A DNA stretch of 64,000 nucleotides from Arthrobacter sp. ERGS1:01 (GCF_001281315.1 NZ_CP012479.1:3658001-3722000), one strand, 5' to 3'; shown: positions 1-9,188, counted from the first letter of the stretch. Numbers and translations: made by a program. The notes: generated by a model from the letters alone, not told the origin.

Positions 1-1071
1 GCGGCCGTGGGAATCGGGCTGGCCGCCGTCTTTGGCACGGGCCATGCCGCGCTGTACACGGTGCTGCTGGCGTCGTCGTCGGCCGCGCTGGTGCTGCCCA
101 TCGTCGCGTCCCTGGGCCTGGCCGGGCAGGGCGTGCTGGCCATGACGGCCCAGGTGGCCCTCGCCGATACCCTGGCCATCATTGCGCTGCCGCTCGCGTT
201 GGATCCGGCCACTGCCGGCCGGGCGGCCTGGGGTTCGCTGGCCGTGCTGGCTTGTGCGGGGGTGATCTTCCTGGTGTTGCGCCAGGGGGAACGCAGCGGT
301 GTGCGGAAACGATTCCACCGGGTGTCTGAATCCCGGAAGTTCGCGCTGGAACTGCGGATCCAGCTCGCCATCCTCTTCGCGCTGGCCGGGCTGGCCGTCT
401 ACAGCCATGTCTCGATCATGCTGGCCGGGTTCGCGTTTGGGTTGGTGGTGTCCGCCTCCGGCGAGCCACGCCGGCTGGCCCGCCAGCTGTTCGCCGTGAC
501 TGAGGGATTCCTGGGACCGTTGTTCTTCCTTTGGCTCGGGGCCTCGCTGAACCTGCACGAACTCGCCGGGCATCCCCGCATGATCCTGTTGGGGCTGGCG
601 CTCGGGACGGGCGCTATCGCCGTGCACGGCGTCACCCGGTTCTTTGGCCAGCCGCTGCCGTTGGGCGTGCTGGCCGCGTCCCAGTTGGGTGTCCCCGTTG
701 CCGCGGCCACGATCGGCATCCAGCAAAACCTGCTCTCACCCGGGGAGCCGGCTGCCCTGGTGCTCGGCGCGCTCATCACCATTGCGGCAGCCACCGCGGC
801 GGCCGGACGGTTCGCCGCATCAACGGCCACATCCTCCCCCGCCGGGAACCCACTCGTTAAAGCAAGACGCCGGCACCCAAGGCGGGTGCCGGCGTCGTAC
901 TTGAGGGATCAACCCCTATGGGCCCACGCGCCCGAGGGACCCGGACCGAGGCACGAGCTCTGGGAGGGCGTGGGGACTAGCGGCTGCGGCGCTGGTTCGA
1001 CGCGGGGGCCGAGGCGCGGCGGGGTCCGCCGGAGCGGCCCGAGCGGCCTGCGCCGCCACCGTTGGCGTTGA
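1..1071 (+). CDS. Cation/proton antiporter (CPA-type, Na_H_Exchanger domain), 5' partial
   Basis: C-terminal part of a membrane monovalent cation/H+ antiporter. The frame is open at position 1, so the true start lies outside the window. Several hydrophobic spans are visible, including ALYTVLLASSSAALV and the last one around ALVLGALITIAAATAAAG, where family members normally end. Beyond that, the frame runs through a strong hairpin (866-896) and about 95 bp into the 3' end of the convergent helicase gene, coding a low-complexity Arg/Gly tail unlike the family. Adding one C to the C5 run at 836-840 would give a stop at 858-860, just before the hairpin, so the true end is probably 860. The family call is good; the exact substrate cannot be told. 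Confidence 0.75.
   Translation, partial: AAVGIGLAAVFGTGHAALYTVLLASSSAALVLPIVASLGLAGQGVLAMTAQVALADTLAIIALPLALDPATAGRAAWGSLAVLACAGVIFLVLRQGERSGVRKRFHRVSESRKFALELRIQLAILFALAGLAVYSHVSIMLAGFAFGLVVSASGEPRRLARQLFAVTEGFLGPLFFLWLGASLNLHELAGHPRMILLGLALGTGAIAVHGVTRFFGQPLPLGVLAASQLGVPVAAATIGIQQNLLSPGEPAALVLGALITIAAATAAAGRFAASTATSSPAGNPLVKARRRHPRRVPASYLRDQPLWAHAPEGPGPRHELWEGVGTSGCGAGSTRGPRRGGVRRSGPSGLRRHRWR
866..896. terminator. Bidirectional terminator hairpin between antiporter and helicase
   Basis: Perfect 13-bp stem (866-878 with 884-896) around a 5-nt loop AAGGC. It sits between two convergent genes. There is no clear T-run, so it is a stem-type terminator serving either or both genes. Confidence 0.7.
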
Positions 1072-2686
1072 AGCTGCCGCCGGATTCGCCACCCGTGTTG
1101 GAGGACCAGACGGCTCCGCCGGAGGAACGCTGTCCGCCGCCCTGGCCGGCGCCGCGCGAGGTGCTGCGCGGGGCGTCGTTGTGGTGGCTGGAGCCCTGCG
1201 GGGCGCGCTTGCCGCGGGCCACGTCGCCGTCGCGGGCGGGGCGGCCTTCGCCGGCGGCGCGTGCCGGGCGGCGGCCCTCGCCACCGAAGCGGGCAGCCTG
1301 CGGCTGGCCTTCACGGCGCTCGGTGCGGTTGCCCGCTGCGGGTGCGTCGGCGGAAACGCGACCGCGTCCGCCGCGACCGCCACGGCCACCGGCGGTGGGG
1401 GCTGCGCCGCTGCGGGCCGAACGCTTGCGCTGGGCGTTGGCGCCCGTGGAGGTGCCACCACCCTGTGCCGGCTGCTTGGCAGCAAGCAGTGCGGCGCGGG
1501 TGCGCGGGTCGATCTTGTCGGCAACCTCGCCCACCAGGGTGGCGATGACGGGTGAGCTGGTGGTGACGCGCTCGAAGTTCACGTCAACGCCGGCGGCGCG
1601 CATGAGCTTCTTGACGTCGCCCTGCTGCTCGGGCAGCGTCAGGGTGACCACGACGCCGTCGGACCCTGCACGGGCCGTACGGCCGGAGCGGTGCAGGTAT
1701 GCCTTGTGCTCCGTGGGCGGGTCGACGTGGATGACCAGTTCGATGTCGTCAACGTGCACGCCGCGGGCGGCGACGTCGGTGGCGACCAGGACGCGGACGT
1801 CACCGGTGGCGAACTCGGCCAGGTTGCGGTCGCGGGCGTTCTGCGACAGGTTGCCGTGCAGGTCGACGGCGGGGATGCCGGCGTCGGTCAGGGTCTTGGC
1901 CAGCTTGCGGGCGTGGTGCTTGGTGCGCATGAACAGGATGCGGCGGCCGGCACCGGAGGCCAGCTCAACGATGACCTGCTTCTTGACGGTCTGGTCGTTG
2001 ACCACCAGGACGTGGTGTTCCATGGTGGACACGGCGGCCTTGGGCTCGTCCACGGAGTGGGTGAGCTGGTTGGAAAGGTAGCGCTGGACGATCTTGTCCA
2101 CGCCGTTGTCCAGGGTGGCGGAGAACAGCATGCGCTGACCCTGCGTGGGGGTGGTGTCCAGCAGGCGCTTGACCACGGGCAGGAAGCCGAGGTCGGCCAT
2201 GTGGTCGGCCTCGTCCAGGACGGTGATCTCAACGCTTTCCAGCGACACGATGCGCTGCTTCATGAGGTCTTCGAGGCGGCCCGGGCAGGCGATGACGATG
2301 TCGACGCCGGCGCGCAGGGCCTTTTCCTGGCGGGCCTGGGAGACGCCGCCGTAGATGACCGTGGTGTTCAGGCCCATGGCCTTGGCCAGCGGCTCAATGG
2401 TGTTGTTCAGCTGGGTGGCCAGCTCGCGGGTCGGTGCAAGGACCAGGCCCATGGGGCGGCCGGGCTTGCGGAAGTACGGTGCCTCGCGCTCGGCCAGGCG
2501 GGCCACGAGTGGGATGGCGAAGGCGATGGTCTTGCCGGAGCCGGTGCGTCCACGGCCCAGGACGTCGCGACCGGCCAGGGTGTCCGGCAGGGTCTTGACC
2601 TGGATGGGGAATGCTTCCTCAATGCCTTGGGCGGCGAGTGAAGCAACGATTTCCTTGGGCGCACCAAGGGCAGCAAAAGTTGTCAT
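977..2686 (-). CDS. DEAD-box ATP-dependent RNA helicase with Arg/Gly-rich tail
   Basis: RNA unwinding enzyme of the DEAD-box family. From the start chosen here (ATG, MTTFAALGAP) the motifs run in order: FPIQ-type Q motif (about residues 26-29), GRTGSGKT Walker A (46-53), PTRELA (85-90), DEAD (158-161), SAT (189-191), and HRSGRTARAG in the second RecA domain. The last 130 or so residues are rich in Gly, Arg, Ala and Ser, a typical RNA-binding tail. An upstream GTG in the same frame (2743) would add 19 residues, but family members usually begin at MTTFAAL, so 2686 is preferred. The long upstream region holds inverted and direct repeats that could belong to a regulated 5' leader. Confidence 0.93.
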   Translation of the reverse strand: MTTFAALGAPKEIVASLAAQGIEEAFPIQVKTLPDTLAGRDVLGRGRTGSGKTIAFAIPLVARLAEREAPYFRKPGRPMGLVLAPTRELATQLNNTIEPLAKAMGLNTTVIYGGVSQARQEKALRAGVDIVIACPGRLEDLMKQRIVSLESVEITVLDEADHMADLGFLPVVKRLLDTTPTQGQRMLFSATLDNGVDKIVQRYLSNQLTHSVDEPKAAVSTMEHHVLVVNDQTVKKQVIVELASGAGRRILFMRTKHHARKLAKTLTDAGIPAVDLHGNLSQNARDRNLAEFATGDVRVLVATDVAARGVHVDDIELVIHVDPPTEHKAYLHRSGRTARAGSDGVVVTLTLPEQQGDVKKLMRAAGVDVNFERVTTSSPVIATLVGEVADKIDPRTRAALLAAKQPAQGGGTSTGANAQRKRSARSGAAPTAGGRGGRGGRGRVSADAPAAGNRTERREGQPQAARFGGEGRRPARAAGEGRPARDGDVARGKRAPQGSSHHNDAPRSTSRGAGQGGGQRSSGGAVWSSNTGGESGGSFNANGGGAGRSGRSGGPRRASAPASNQRRSR

Positions 2687-2834
2687 AAAAAGTATGGAAT
2701 CTTTCTTAAGGCGGTTCAACGTCCCACGATCAGTTTTGACCACGGGTTCGCCGATTCAATGCCAGAGCGTCTCAACCGCGGATTGCTTGAAGCAAAATCC
2801 CTGCGGGAGCCGTTGAATGCGTTCATCGACGCAG

Positions 2835-2854
2835 AATGCGCACCTACGCGCATT
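2835..2854. repeat. Inverted repeat in helicase upstream region
   Basis: AATGCGC (2835-2841) and GCGCATT (2848-2854) form a perfect 7-bp inverted repeat around 6 nt, about 150 bp upstream of the helicase start. It could be an operator or part of a structured leader; no regulator is identified. Confidence 0.4.
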
Positions 2855-2957
2855 AAGTATTGCCATTCTAACAGGCGCACGACGCCGGGAACGGACCGGG
2901 TGCCCCATCTCACGTTCCGCGCGGTGCGGCTCCGAACGCCTCGGCCCCGTACCTTAT

Positions 2958-3076
2958 GCGCCGGATTCATGTTGAGTTGGGCGCAGCGTGGTCACTGGCG
3001 CCGGACTGGCCGCAGGTTTCACGCATAAGCTACGGACAGTTTCCTTTTGCGCCGGACTCGCGGCGGGTTGGGCGCA
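2958..3076. repeat. Three 28-bp imperfect direct repeats upstream of trmB
   Basis: The 465-bp helicase-trmB intergenic region (2687-3151) contains three related 28-bp blocks at 2958-2985, 2998-3025 and 3049-3076. Each begins GCGCCGGAYT and ends in CGCA; the first and third end GGGCGCA, and the base before each is T, so those blocks have inverted ends (TGCGCC/GGCGCA). Apart from these repeats and the trmB -10 hexamer no gene is seen in the region. Confidence 0.5.
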
Positions 3077-3137
3077 TGGAGGTAAGCGGCCGCTCTGCGT
3101 TCCCTGCCCCGACGGCGTCAGCTCAGCCCTGGCCCGG

Positions 3138-3143
3138 TACGCT
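3138..3143 (+). promoter_or_regulatory. trmB -10 hexamer TACGCT, leaderless start
   Basis: TACGCT ends 8 nt before the trmB ATG, and no Shine-Dalgarno sequence precedes the ATG. Transcription would start at or next to the A of the start codon. Confidence 0.55.
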
Positions 3144-3151
3144 TAACGTCG

Positions 3152-4075
3152 ATGAGTGAAATCCCAGCCTCCGCCCCCGATTCCCCCGCAACGCCCGCCG
3201 ACGCATCCCCGGCAGAGGAGCGGGCGCCGCGCACCACGGACGGCACGGCCCGCCCGGTCACGCCCGGCAGCCAGGCGGCCGAGGGCACCTACCGCGCCCA
3301 GCCCGTTTCCTTCGTGCGCCGCGGGACCCGTTTGCAGGGCCGCCGTCAGCAGGCCTGGGACGACCACTCCGATGCCCTCGCCGTGGACGTACCCCGCCAC
3401 ATCGCGGACACCTCCGTGCACCCCGAATTTGTTTTTGACGCCGCCGCCGAGTTTGGCCGCACGGCACCGCTGGTCGTGGAGATCGGCTCCGGCCTGGGCG
3501 ACGCCGTGGTCCACGCGGCCAAGGAAAACCCGGAGAAGGATTTCCTGGCCGTGGAGGTCTACACGCCCGGCCTGGCCCAGACCATCCAAAAGATCGTCGC
3601 GGCCGGAATCAGCAACGTCCGCGTGGTCCAGGCCAACGCCCCCGAGGTCCTGAGCACCATGCTGCCGGCCGGTTCCGTCAGCGAAGTGTGGGTGTTCTTC
3701 CCGGACCCGTGGCACAAGGCCAAACACAACAAGCGCCGCATGGTCAAGGACACCTTCGCGCCGCTCGTCGCCCGGGTGTTGGCGGAGGGTGGGCTGTGGC
3801 GCCTGGCCACCGACTGGTCCACCTATGCCGAGCAGATGCGCGACGTCGGTGCGGAGTCGAGCGACTTCGTGAACGTGCACGACGGCGAACGCACCGGCGT
3901 CGACAGCCCGCTGACCGAGGCGCGGCGCAGCGGCGTCGACTGCGAGGTCAGCGACGAGCTCGACACCGCCGGCGGCTGGTCGCCGCGCTTCGACGGGCGC
4001 ATCCTGACAAGCTTTGAAAACAAGGCGCACAAGGCCGGCCGGGTCATCTTCGACCTGACATTCCGGCGGGTCTAG
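3152..4075 (+). CDS. trmB: tRNA (guanine-N7-)-methyltransferase
   Basis: SAM-dependent enzyme making m7G46 in the variable loop of tRNA. After a roughly 50-residue Pro/Ala-rich disordered leader, the Rossmann fold shows VEIGSGLGD (SAM-binding loop), then the family signature FFPDPWHKAKHNKRRM, and the C-terminal RFDGRILTSFENK. At 307 aa it is longer than the 210-240 aa bacterial norm only because of the N-terminal extension, which is usual in actinobacteria. It is transcribed divergently from the helicase and probably leaderless. Confidence 0.96.
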   Translation: MSEIPASAPDSPATPADASPAEERAPRTTDGTARPVTPGSQAAEGTYRAQPVSFVRRGTRLQGRRQQAWDDHSDALAVDVPRHIADTSVHPEFVFDAAAEFGRTAPLVVEIGSGLGDAVVHAAKENPEKDFLAVEVYTPGLAQTIQKIVAAGISNVRVVQANAPEVLSTMLPAGSVSEVWVFFPDPWHKAKHNKRRMVKDTFAPLVARVLAEGGLWRLATDWSTYAEQMRDVGAESSDFVNVHDGERTGVDSPLTEARRSGVDCEVSDELDTAGGWSPRFDGRILTSFENKAHKAGRVIFDLTFRRV

Positions 4076-4203
4076 GGCGCCCGACGGAGCCAACATGGCG
4101 CGTGGGGAATTGCCAAGGTGAAACTGCGCACCAATCCCGCCTAAGATTGGTTAGATGTGGTTCACCGACTGGGACCGCACATTTCCGTTAGGAAGAGCGC
4201 TCT

Positions 4204-7200
4204 GTGACGTATTCCTCCGCCGGTTCGCAACTGTTGACGCGGATCGCCGAGTTCACCGATAACTCCATTGCCGCCGGCGTCGCGTATGCCGACGACGGCC
4301 GGGTGCGCGAGATCATGCTCGAGCCCGCCACCGGCCTGCTGTCCGGAAAAGTCATGGGCACCATGGCCTACCGTTCCACGGCAAAGCTGGTCCGCGAGCA
4401 CGACGGCGTCGTGGCCTGCCGGGTGGGCATCTGCAGCTGCCCGGTGCGGCAGAACTGCAAGCACGTGGTGGCCCTGATTGCCGCGGCCGAGGCGGACCCC
4501 AACTTCCAGGACTTCTTTGTCCCCGAGGAAGCGCCCGCGGAGCCGACGTTCCTGGAGACCCTGCTGGCCAACGCCAAGGGTGCCAAGGCCGGCAAGGCCC
4601 CCGCCGGGCCGGCCGCCCCGAGCGAGGCGCCCAGCTGGGAAACCAGCCTGCAGGAGCTGCTGCCGGCCGCCGTCGCCGTCCCGGCCGAGGATGCACCCGC
4701 CTTGGGCCTGCAATTCGAGCTCCAGGTCCCGCCGCCGCGCTTTTCCTACCGCGGCACCGGCGGCAAGGTGCCCTCGGCCCCCATCCTCAACGTCCGCCCC
4801 GTGGTCATGGGCGCCCGCGGCAAATGGGTCAAGACCGGCATCAGCTGGAACACGCTGGGGTACCTCAGCTACGGCCGCCAGCACGATCCCGCCCAGCTGG
4901 AGTGGCTGAGCGAATTCCTGTCCTCCCACAGCCCCCGGCAGTACAGCCACAGCAGCGCCGCTTCCTGGCTGGCCATCAACGACTTTGCCGGCCGCAACCT
5001 GTGGTCGCTGCTGGCGGACGCCCACAAGCACGGCGTGTCCCTGGTGCAGTCAAGCACGGGAGACCCCGTGCGGATCTCCCCCGCCGACGCCACCGTCCAG
5101 CTTGACGTATCCCGGGCCGAATCCGGCGGGCTCGACGTCGGCCCGCTGATCGAGACGGCCGGGGACCCCATCGACGAGGCCATCGTCGGCACCATCGGTT
5201 CTCCCGCCCACGGGCTCTTCTTCGCCGACGTACCCGATGCCGGCGGAAACGTGGCCAGCGGCACCTCGGGGCGCAACGCCGTGGTCCGCGGCACCATCAC
5301 CCTGGTCCCGCTGGCCGCCGGAACTTCGGCACAGATGTTGGACTTTGCGCTGCGCAAGGAAGTGGTCCATGTGCCGGCGGACGGGGAGGAGAAATTCCTC
5401 ACCCAGTTCTACCCGCAGCTCAAACAGGCCGCGCCCGTGGTCTCCGCCGACCAGTCCGTGGAGCTGCCCGCCTACGTCGAACCCACGCTGTCGCTGCTGG
5501 CGGCGTACGGGGACGACCACACGCTGCGCCTGCACTGGGAGTGGCACTACCAGGTGGGCAACCGGATGAATTCGCGCCCGCTCTGGCCCGAACCCGGCGA
5601 ATCGGCCGTGCGCGACGCCGCCGCCGAGGAGCGGATCGTGGCCGTCGTGGGCACGCCGTGGGACGACATCACGGCCATGGGCGTGGCCGCCAACAGCGCC
5701 TGGGGCGAGCCGAAACTGGCCGGCTCGGCCACGCTGACGGGCCTTGACACCATGACGTTCACCGAGACCGTGCTGCCCCGGCTGCGCGAGCTGCCCGGCG
5801 TCACGGTGGAAACCAGTGGCGACATCGCCAGCTACCGCGAGGTCACCGAGGCGCCCATCGTGACGATTTCCACGCACGCCACGGACGAACGCGACTGGTT
5901 CGACCTGGGCATCGTCATCACCGTGGAGGGCCAGTTCGTGTCGTTCGCGGCCGTGTTCTCCGCCCTCGCCGCCGGACAGTCGCGCATGCTGCTGCCCAGC
6001 GGCGCGTACTTCTCCCTGGACCGCCCCGAACTGCACCAGCTGCGGGCGCTCATCGACGAAGCCCGCGGGCTCAATGACAACAAGGACGGCCAGCTGCGGA
6101 TCAGCCGCTTCCAGGCCGGGCTGTGGGACGAACTGGCCCAGCTGGGCATCGTGGACGAACAGGCCCAGGCCTGGCGCAAGGCGGTCTCCGGCCTGCTCGA
6201 CGGCGGCCCGCCCGTGCCGCTGCCCACTCCCGAAACGCTCAACGCCACGCTGCGCCCGTATCAGCTGGAAGGCTTCAACTGGCTGCATTTCCTGTACACG
6301 CACGGGCTCGGCGGCGTACTGGCCGACGACATGGGCCTTGGCAAGACCGTCCAGTCGCTGGCCCTGATCACCCAGGTCAAGGCCGACGGCGAGAACGACA
6401 AGCCCTTCCTGGTGGTGGCGCCGACCTCCGTGGTGGGCAACTGGGCCAGTGAAAGCACCAAGTTTGCCCCCGGCCTGAAGGTGGTGACGGTTTCGGAGAC
6501 CTTCGCCAAGAGCGGCTTCGATTCCGCCGATTTCTTTGCCGGTGCCGACATCGTCATCACCTCCTACGCCCTGTTCCGGATCGACTTTGCCGAATACGGG
6601 ATGCAGCCCTTTGCCGGGCTCATCCTGGACGAGGCCCAGTTCGTGAAGAACCACCAGTCCAAGGCGTACCAGTGCGCCCGCAAGCTCAACGCCCCGTTCA
6701 AGCTGTCGGTGACAGGTACCCCGCTGGAAAACAACCTCATGGAGCTGTGGACGCTGCTCTCGATCGTGGCCCCGGGACTGTTCCCCAGCCCCAAGCGCTT
6801 CGCCGAGTTCTATCAGCGGCCCATTGAGAAGAACGGCAACAACGAGCTGCTGACCAAGCTCCGCGCCCGGGTCAAGCCGCTCATGCTCCGGCGCACCAAG
6901 GAACAGGTCATCAAGGACCTGCCCGCCAAGCAGGAACAAATCCTTGAGGTGGAGCTGAACCCGCGCCACCAAAAGGTGTACCAGACCCACCTGCAGCGCG
7001 AGCGGGCCAAGATCCTGGGCCTTTTGGAGGACGTGAACAAGAACCGGTTCACGATCTTCCAGTCACTGACCCTGCTGCGCCAGCTCAGCCTCGACGTCAC
7101 GCTCGTGGACGAGGGCCAGGCCGGCGTGCGCTCCTCCAAGCTGGACGTCTTGTTTGAACAGTTGGAGGACGTGGTGAAGGAGGGCCACCGGGCGCTGATC

Positions 7201-7638
7201 TTCAGCCAGTTCACCGGCTTCCTGGGCAAGGTCCGGGACCGGCTGGTCGCCGAGGGCATCGACTTCACCTACCTCGACGGCTCCACCCGCAACCGTGCCG
7301 CCGTCGTCGAGGACTTCAAGACCGGCACGGCACCGCTGTTCCTGATCAGTCTCAAGGCCGGTGGTTTCGGTTTGAACCTGACCGAGGCCGACTACGTGTT
7401 CATCCTTGACCCGTGGTGGAACCCGGCTTCCGAGGCGCAGGCCGTGGACCGTACCCACCGCATTGGCCAGAAGAAGAACGTCATGGTGTACCGGTTGGTT
7501 GCCAAGGACACGATCGAGGAAAAGGTCATGGCCCTGAAAGCCAAGAAGTCCCAGCTCTTCTCCGATGTGATGAGCGGCGATTCCCTGGCCGGCGGCGCCC
7601 TGACGGCAACGGACCTTGCGGGGCTGTTCAGCGACTAG
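4204..7638 (+). CDS. SNF2-family DEAD/DEAH helicase with SWIM zinc finger
   Basis: Large Swi2/Snf2-type ATPase (1144 aa) expected to translocate on double-stranded DNA and remodel protein-DNA complexes. The N-terminus has a SWIM zinc finger: C77-x-C79, then C85-x-H87. The ATPase core shows DDMGLGKT (Walker A, 708-715), LDEAQ (808-812) and the SNF2 motif VI region with THRIGQ (1084-1089). The start is GTG with GGAAGAG about 6 nt upstream; no better start is seen. The C-terminus LTATDLAGLFSD is echoed by a decayed copy at 9141-9180 beyond the next gene. The cellular role is unknown; repair or replication-restart functions are often suggested for such bacterial proteins. Confidence 0.93.
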   Translation: MTYSSAGSQLLTRIAEFTDNSIAAGVAYADDGRVREIMLEPATGLLSGKVMGTMAYRSTAKLVREHDGVVACRVGICSCPVRQNCKHVVALIAAAEADPNFQDFFVPEEAPAEPTFLETLLANAKGAKAGKAPAGPAAPSEAPSWETSLQELLPAAVAVPAEDAPALGLQFELQVPPPRFSYRGTGGKVPSAPILNVRPVVMGARGKWVKTGISWNTLGYLSYGRQHDPAQLEWLSEFLSSHSPRQYSHSSAASWLAINDFAGRNLWSLLADAHKHGVSLVQSSTGDPVRISPADATVQLDVSRAESGGLDVGPLIETAGDPIDEAIVGTIGSPAHGLFFADVPDAGGNVASGTSGRNAVVRGTITLVPLAAGTSAQMLDFALRKEVVHVPADGEEKFLTQFYPQLKQAAPVVSADQSVELPAYVEPTLSLLAAYGDDHTLRLHWEWHYQVGNRMNSRPLWPEPGESAVRDAAAEERIVAVVGTPWDDITAMGVAANSAWGEPKLAGSATLTGLDTMTFTETVLPRLRELPGVTVETSGDIASYREVTEAPIVTISTHATDERDWFDLGIVITVEGQFVSFAAVFSALAAGQSRMLLPSGAYFSLDRPELHQLRALIDEARGLNDNKDGQLRISRFQAGLWDELAQLGIVDEQAQAWRKAVSGLLDGGPPVPLPTPETLNATLRPYQLEGFNWLHFLYTHGLGGVLADDMGLGKTVQSLALITQVKADGENDKPFLVVAPTSVVGNWASESTKFAPGLKVVTVSETFAKSGFDSADFFAGADIVITSYALFRIDFAEYGMQPFAGLILDEAQFVKNHQSKAYQCARKLNAPFKLSVTGTPLENNLMELWTLLSIVAPGLFPSPKRFAEFYQRPIEKNGNNELLTKLRARVKPLMLRRTKEQVIKDLPAKQEQILEVELNPRHQKVYQTHLQRERAKILGLLEDVNKNRFTIFQSLTLLRQLSLDVTLVDEGQAGVRSSKLDVLFEQLEDVVKEGHRALIFSQFTGFLGKVRDRLVAEGIDFTYLDGSTRNRAAVVEDFKTGTAPLFLISLKAGGFGLNLTEADYVFILDPWWNPASEAQAVDRTHRIGQKKNVMVYRLVAKDTIEEKVMALKAKKSQLFSDVMSGDSLAGGALTATDLAGLFSD

Positions 7639-7639
7639 C
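7600..7639 (+). repeat. 3' end of SNF2 gene, copy 1 of a flanking direct repeat
   Basis: Forty bases including the SNF2 stop codon match 9141-9180 at 34 of 40 positions. The two copies flank the FN3 gene. See 9141-9180. Confidence 0.75.
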
Positions 7640-7785
7640 GCCGGTGCCGACGGAGGGTGTCACAGTTGTTTCCGCCCTGAAATCCTCCGGTAGGATTCTC
7701 CCCATAAGGGGTCCGTTTTGGCTCCGGCACGGACGACCGGGGGACCGTTCGAACGAGCACCGAACCGCTCCCGATTTGGATTCCC

Positions 7786-9144
7786 ATGCGTCGTTTTCTT
7801 GCCCTGGGCAGCGCCACCGCGCTCCTTCTCGCCTCAACCGCCGGGCTCGCCACCCCGGCGTTGGCGGCTCCGCAGCCCGCCGTGTGCGTCATGGACTGTG
7901 CCGTCGCATCCGTGCCGGGTGCCCCGACCGGACTGACGGCCACTCCGGACCCCGCATCGGTCAGCGCAATCATTTCGTGGACAGATCCTGTTGACACCGG
8001 CGGCTCCGGGATTCGCGGCTATCCCTTGCAAAGGAGCACCGACGGCGTCCACTGGGCTGACTACGGTGAGTTGGCTGTCGATGTCGCCAACGGGAACTTC
8101 CACGACTACGGCCTCAAAGTGGGGACAAGCTACTACTATCGCCTGGCCGCGGAGAACAGCACCGGCGTCGGCCCCTATTCGGCGGCAACCAGCATGGTGG
8201 CGCAAACGTACCCCAGCAACGTCAAATCCCTGATGGCCAAATCGGGTCCACACAGTGCCACCCTCAGCTGGGGCGCCCCGGACGACGGCGGCACACCTGT
8301 CACCGGGTACCAGGTGCAATACACGGCCGCCACGGGCCTCCCATGGGAGGTGCTTGAGGAGAACTGGATCAGTGCTCCGCCCGCGACGACGTCGCCGTAC
8401 ACGTTGACGGGCCTGGCGAACGATACCGTGTACGCGTTTCGGGTTCGAGCCGTCAATGCGCAGGGTCCGTCTCCCGACTGGCAGTTCACACAGGCATACC
8501 CCCAGGCCCCGCGGTTCAACTCCTTCAGCCCCACCGTCACGAAGGGCGACGGTTCCGCGCTCCATGGCAACACCATCAAGCCGGGCATGGAGGTCCTCGT
8601 GTCGCAGTCGGGCTTGCAGCCGGGCGCCAAACTCAGAGTCACCCTCTGGCGTGCCCGCACGGCCACCGAGCCGGCGCACCCCATCAACGTCGAAGAAGTA
8701 CTGGGCACCGCAACCGTCGATCCCGACGGCAACGTGCGGCTCTTGACCCGTATCCCGGCCACCTTCCCCGGCGGTGAGGCCTCTATCACCAGCGAACTGA
8801 CGTACCCCGGCAGCACGTTCCTGGACTACACCGTCTACTTCACGGTGTCGTCAAACGGTTCCGGCACTCCGACACCCAGCTCGCCCGCACCCGTCATTCC
8901 GACACCCCGCGCAAGTGGCGGTGCAGCACCTGCTGCTTCGCCCAAGACCCCGGCCGCGGTGCCGAGCAAATCCAGCGGCAGCACGGCAATCGCCACCGCC
9001 GCGGTGTCAACGTCCGCATCGGCGCCGGGAGACGGCCTCGCCGCCACCGGGATGTCATCCCAGCCGTGGCTCCTGCCTGCTGGGGCGCTGCTTCTCCTGC
9101 TCGGACTCGCCGGCCGCCTCACGGCACGTCGCCGGCGCGCCTGA
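7786..9144 (+). CDS. Secreted FN3-domain cell-wall protein with LAATG sorting signal
   Basis: Predicted surface protein of 452 aa. Residues 1-27 form a Sec signal peptide (basic MRR, hydrophobic core, A-x-A cleavage near ALAAPQ). Two fibronectin type III-like domains follow (about 43-135 and 136-230, with APTGLTATPD and NVKSLMAKSGPHSATLSW openings), then a beta-rich region and a Pro/Ser/Ala linker. The C-terminus has LAATG (418-422), a hydrophobic helix and a RRRRA tail: a class E sortase-type LAxTG anchor. The gene lies between the SNF2 stop and a second, decayed copy of the SNF2 3' end, so it looks like an insertion. No ligand can be inferred. Confidence 0.85.
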   Translation: MRRFLALGSATALLLASTAGLATPALAAPQPAVCVMDCAVASVPGAPTGLTATPDPASVSAIISWTDPVDTGGSGIRGYPLQRSTDGVHWADYGELAVDVANGNFHDYGLKVGTSYYYRLAAENSTGVGPYSAATSMVAQTYPSNVKSLMAKSGPHSATLSWGAPDDGGTPVTGYQVQYTAATGLPWEVLEENWISAPPATTSPYTLTGLANDTVYAFRVRAVNAQGPSPDWQFTQAYPQAPRFNSFSPTVTKGDGSALHGNTIKPGMEVLVSQSGLQPGAKLRVTLWRARTATEPAHPINVEEVLGTATVDPDGNVRLLTRIPATFPGGEASITSELTYPGSTFLDYTVYFTVSSNGSGTPTPSSPAPVIPTPRASGGAAPAASPKTPAAVPSKSSGSTAIATAAVSTSASAPGDGLAATGMSSQPWLLPAGALLLLLGLAGRLTARRRRA

Positions 9145-9180
9145 CGGCAACGGAACATTCGGTGTTGTTCAGCGATTAGC
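9141..9180 (+). repeat. Decayed duplicate of SNF2 3' end (copy 2)
   Basis: Reads CTGACGGCAACGGA and then six substitutions across the remainder relative to 7600-7639. Translated in the matching frame it gives LTATEHSVLFSD and a stop, against LTATDLAGLFSD and a stop in the true SNF2 gene. It overlaps the last codon region of the FN3 gene. Confidence 0.75.
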
Positions 9181-9188
9181 TTCGCCGC

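Noticed and set aside
2759..3028. 89-codon frame in the helicase-trmB intergenic region
   Set aside because: Arg-rich composition, no RBS, no family match; it overlaps repeats.
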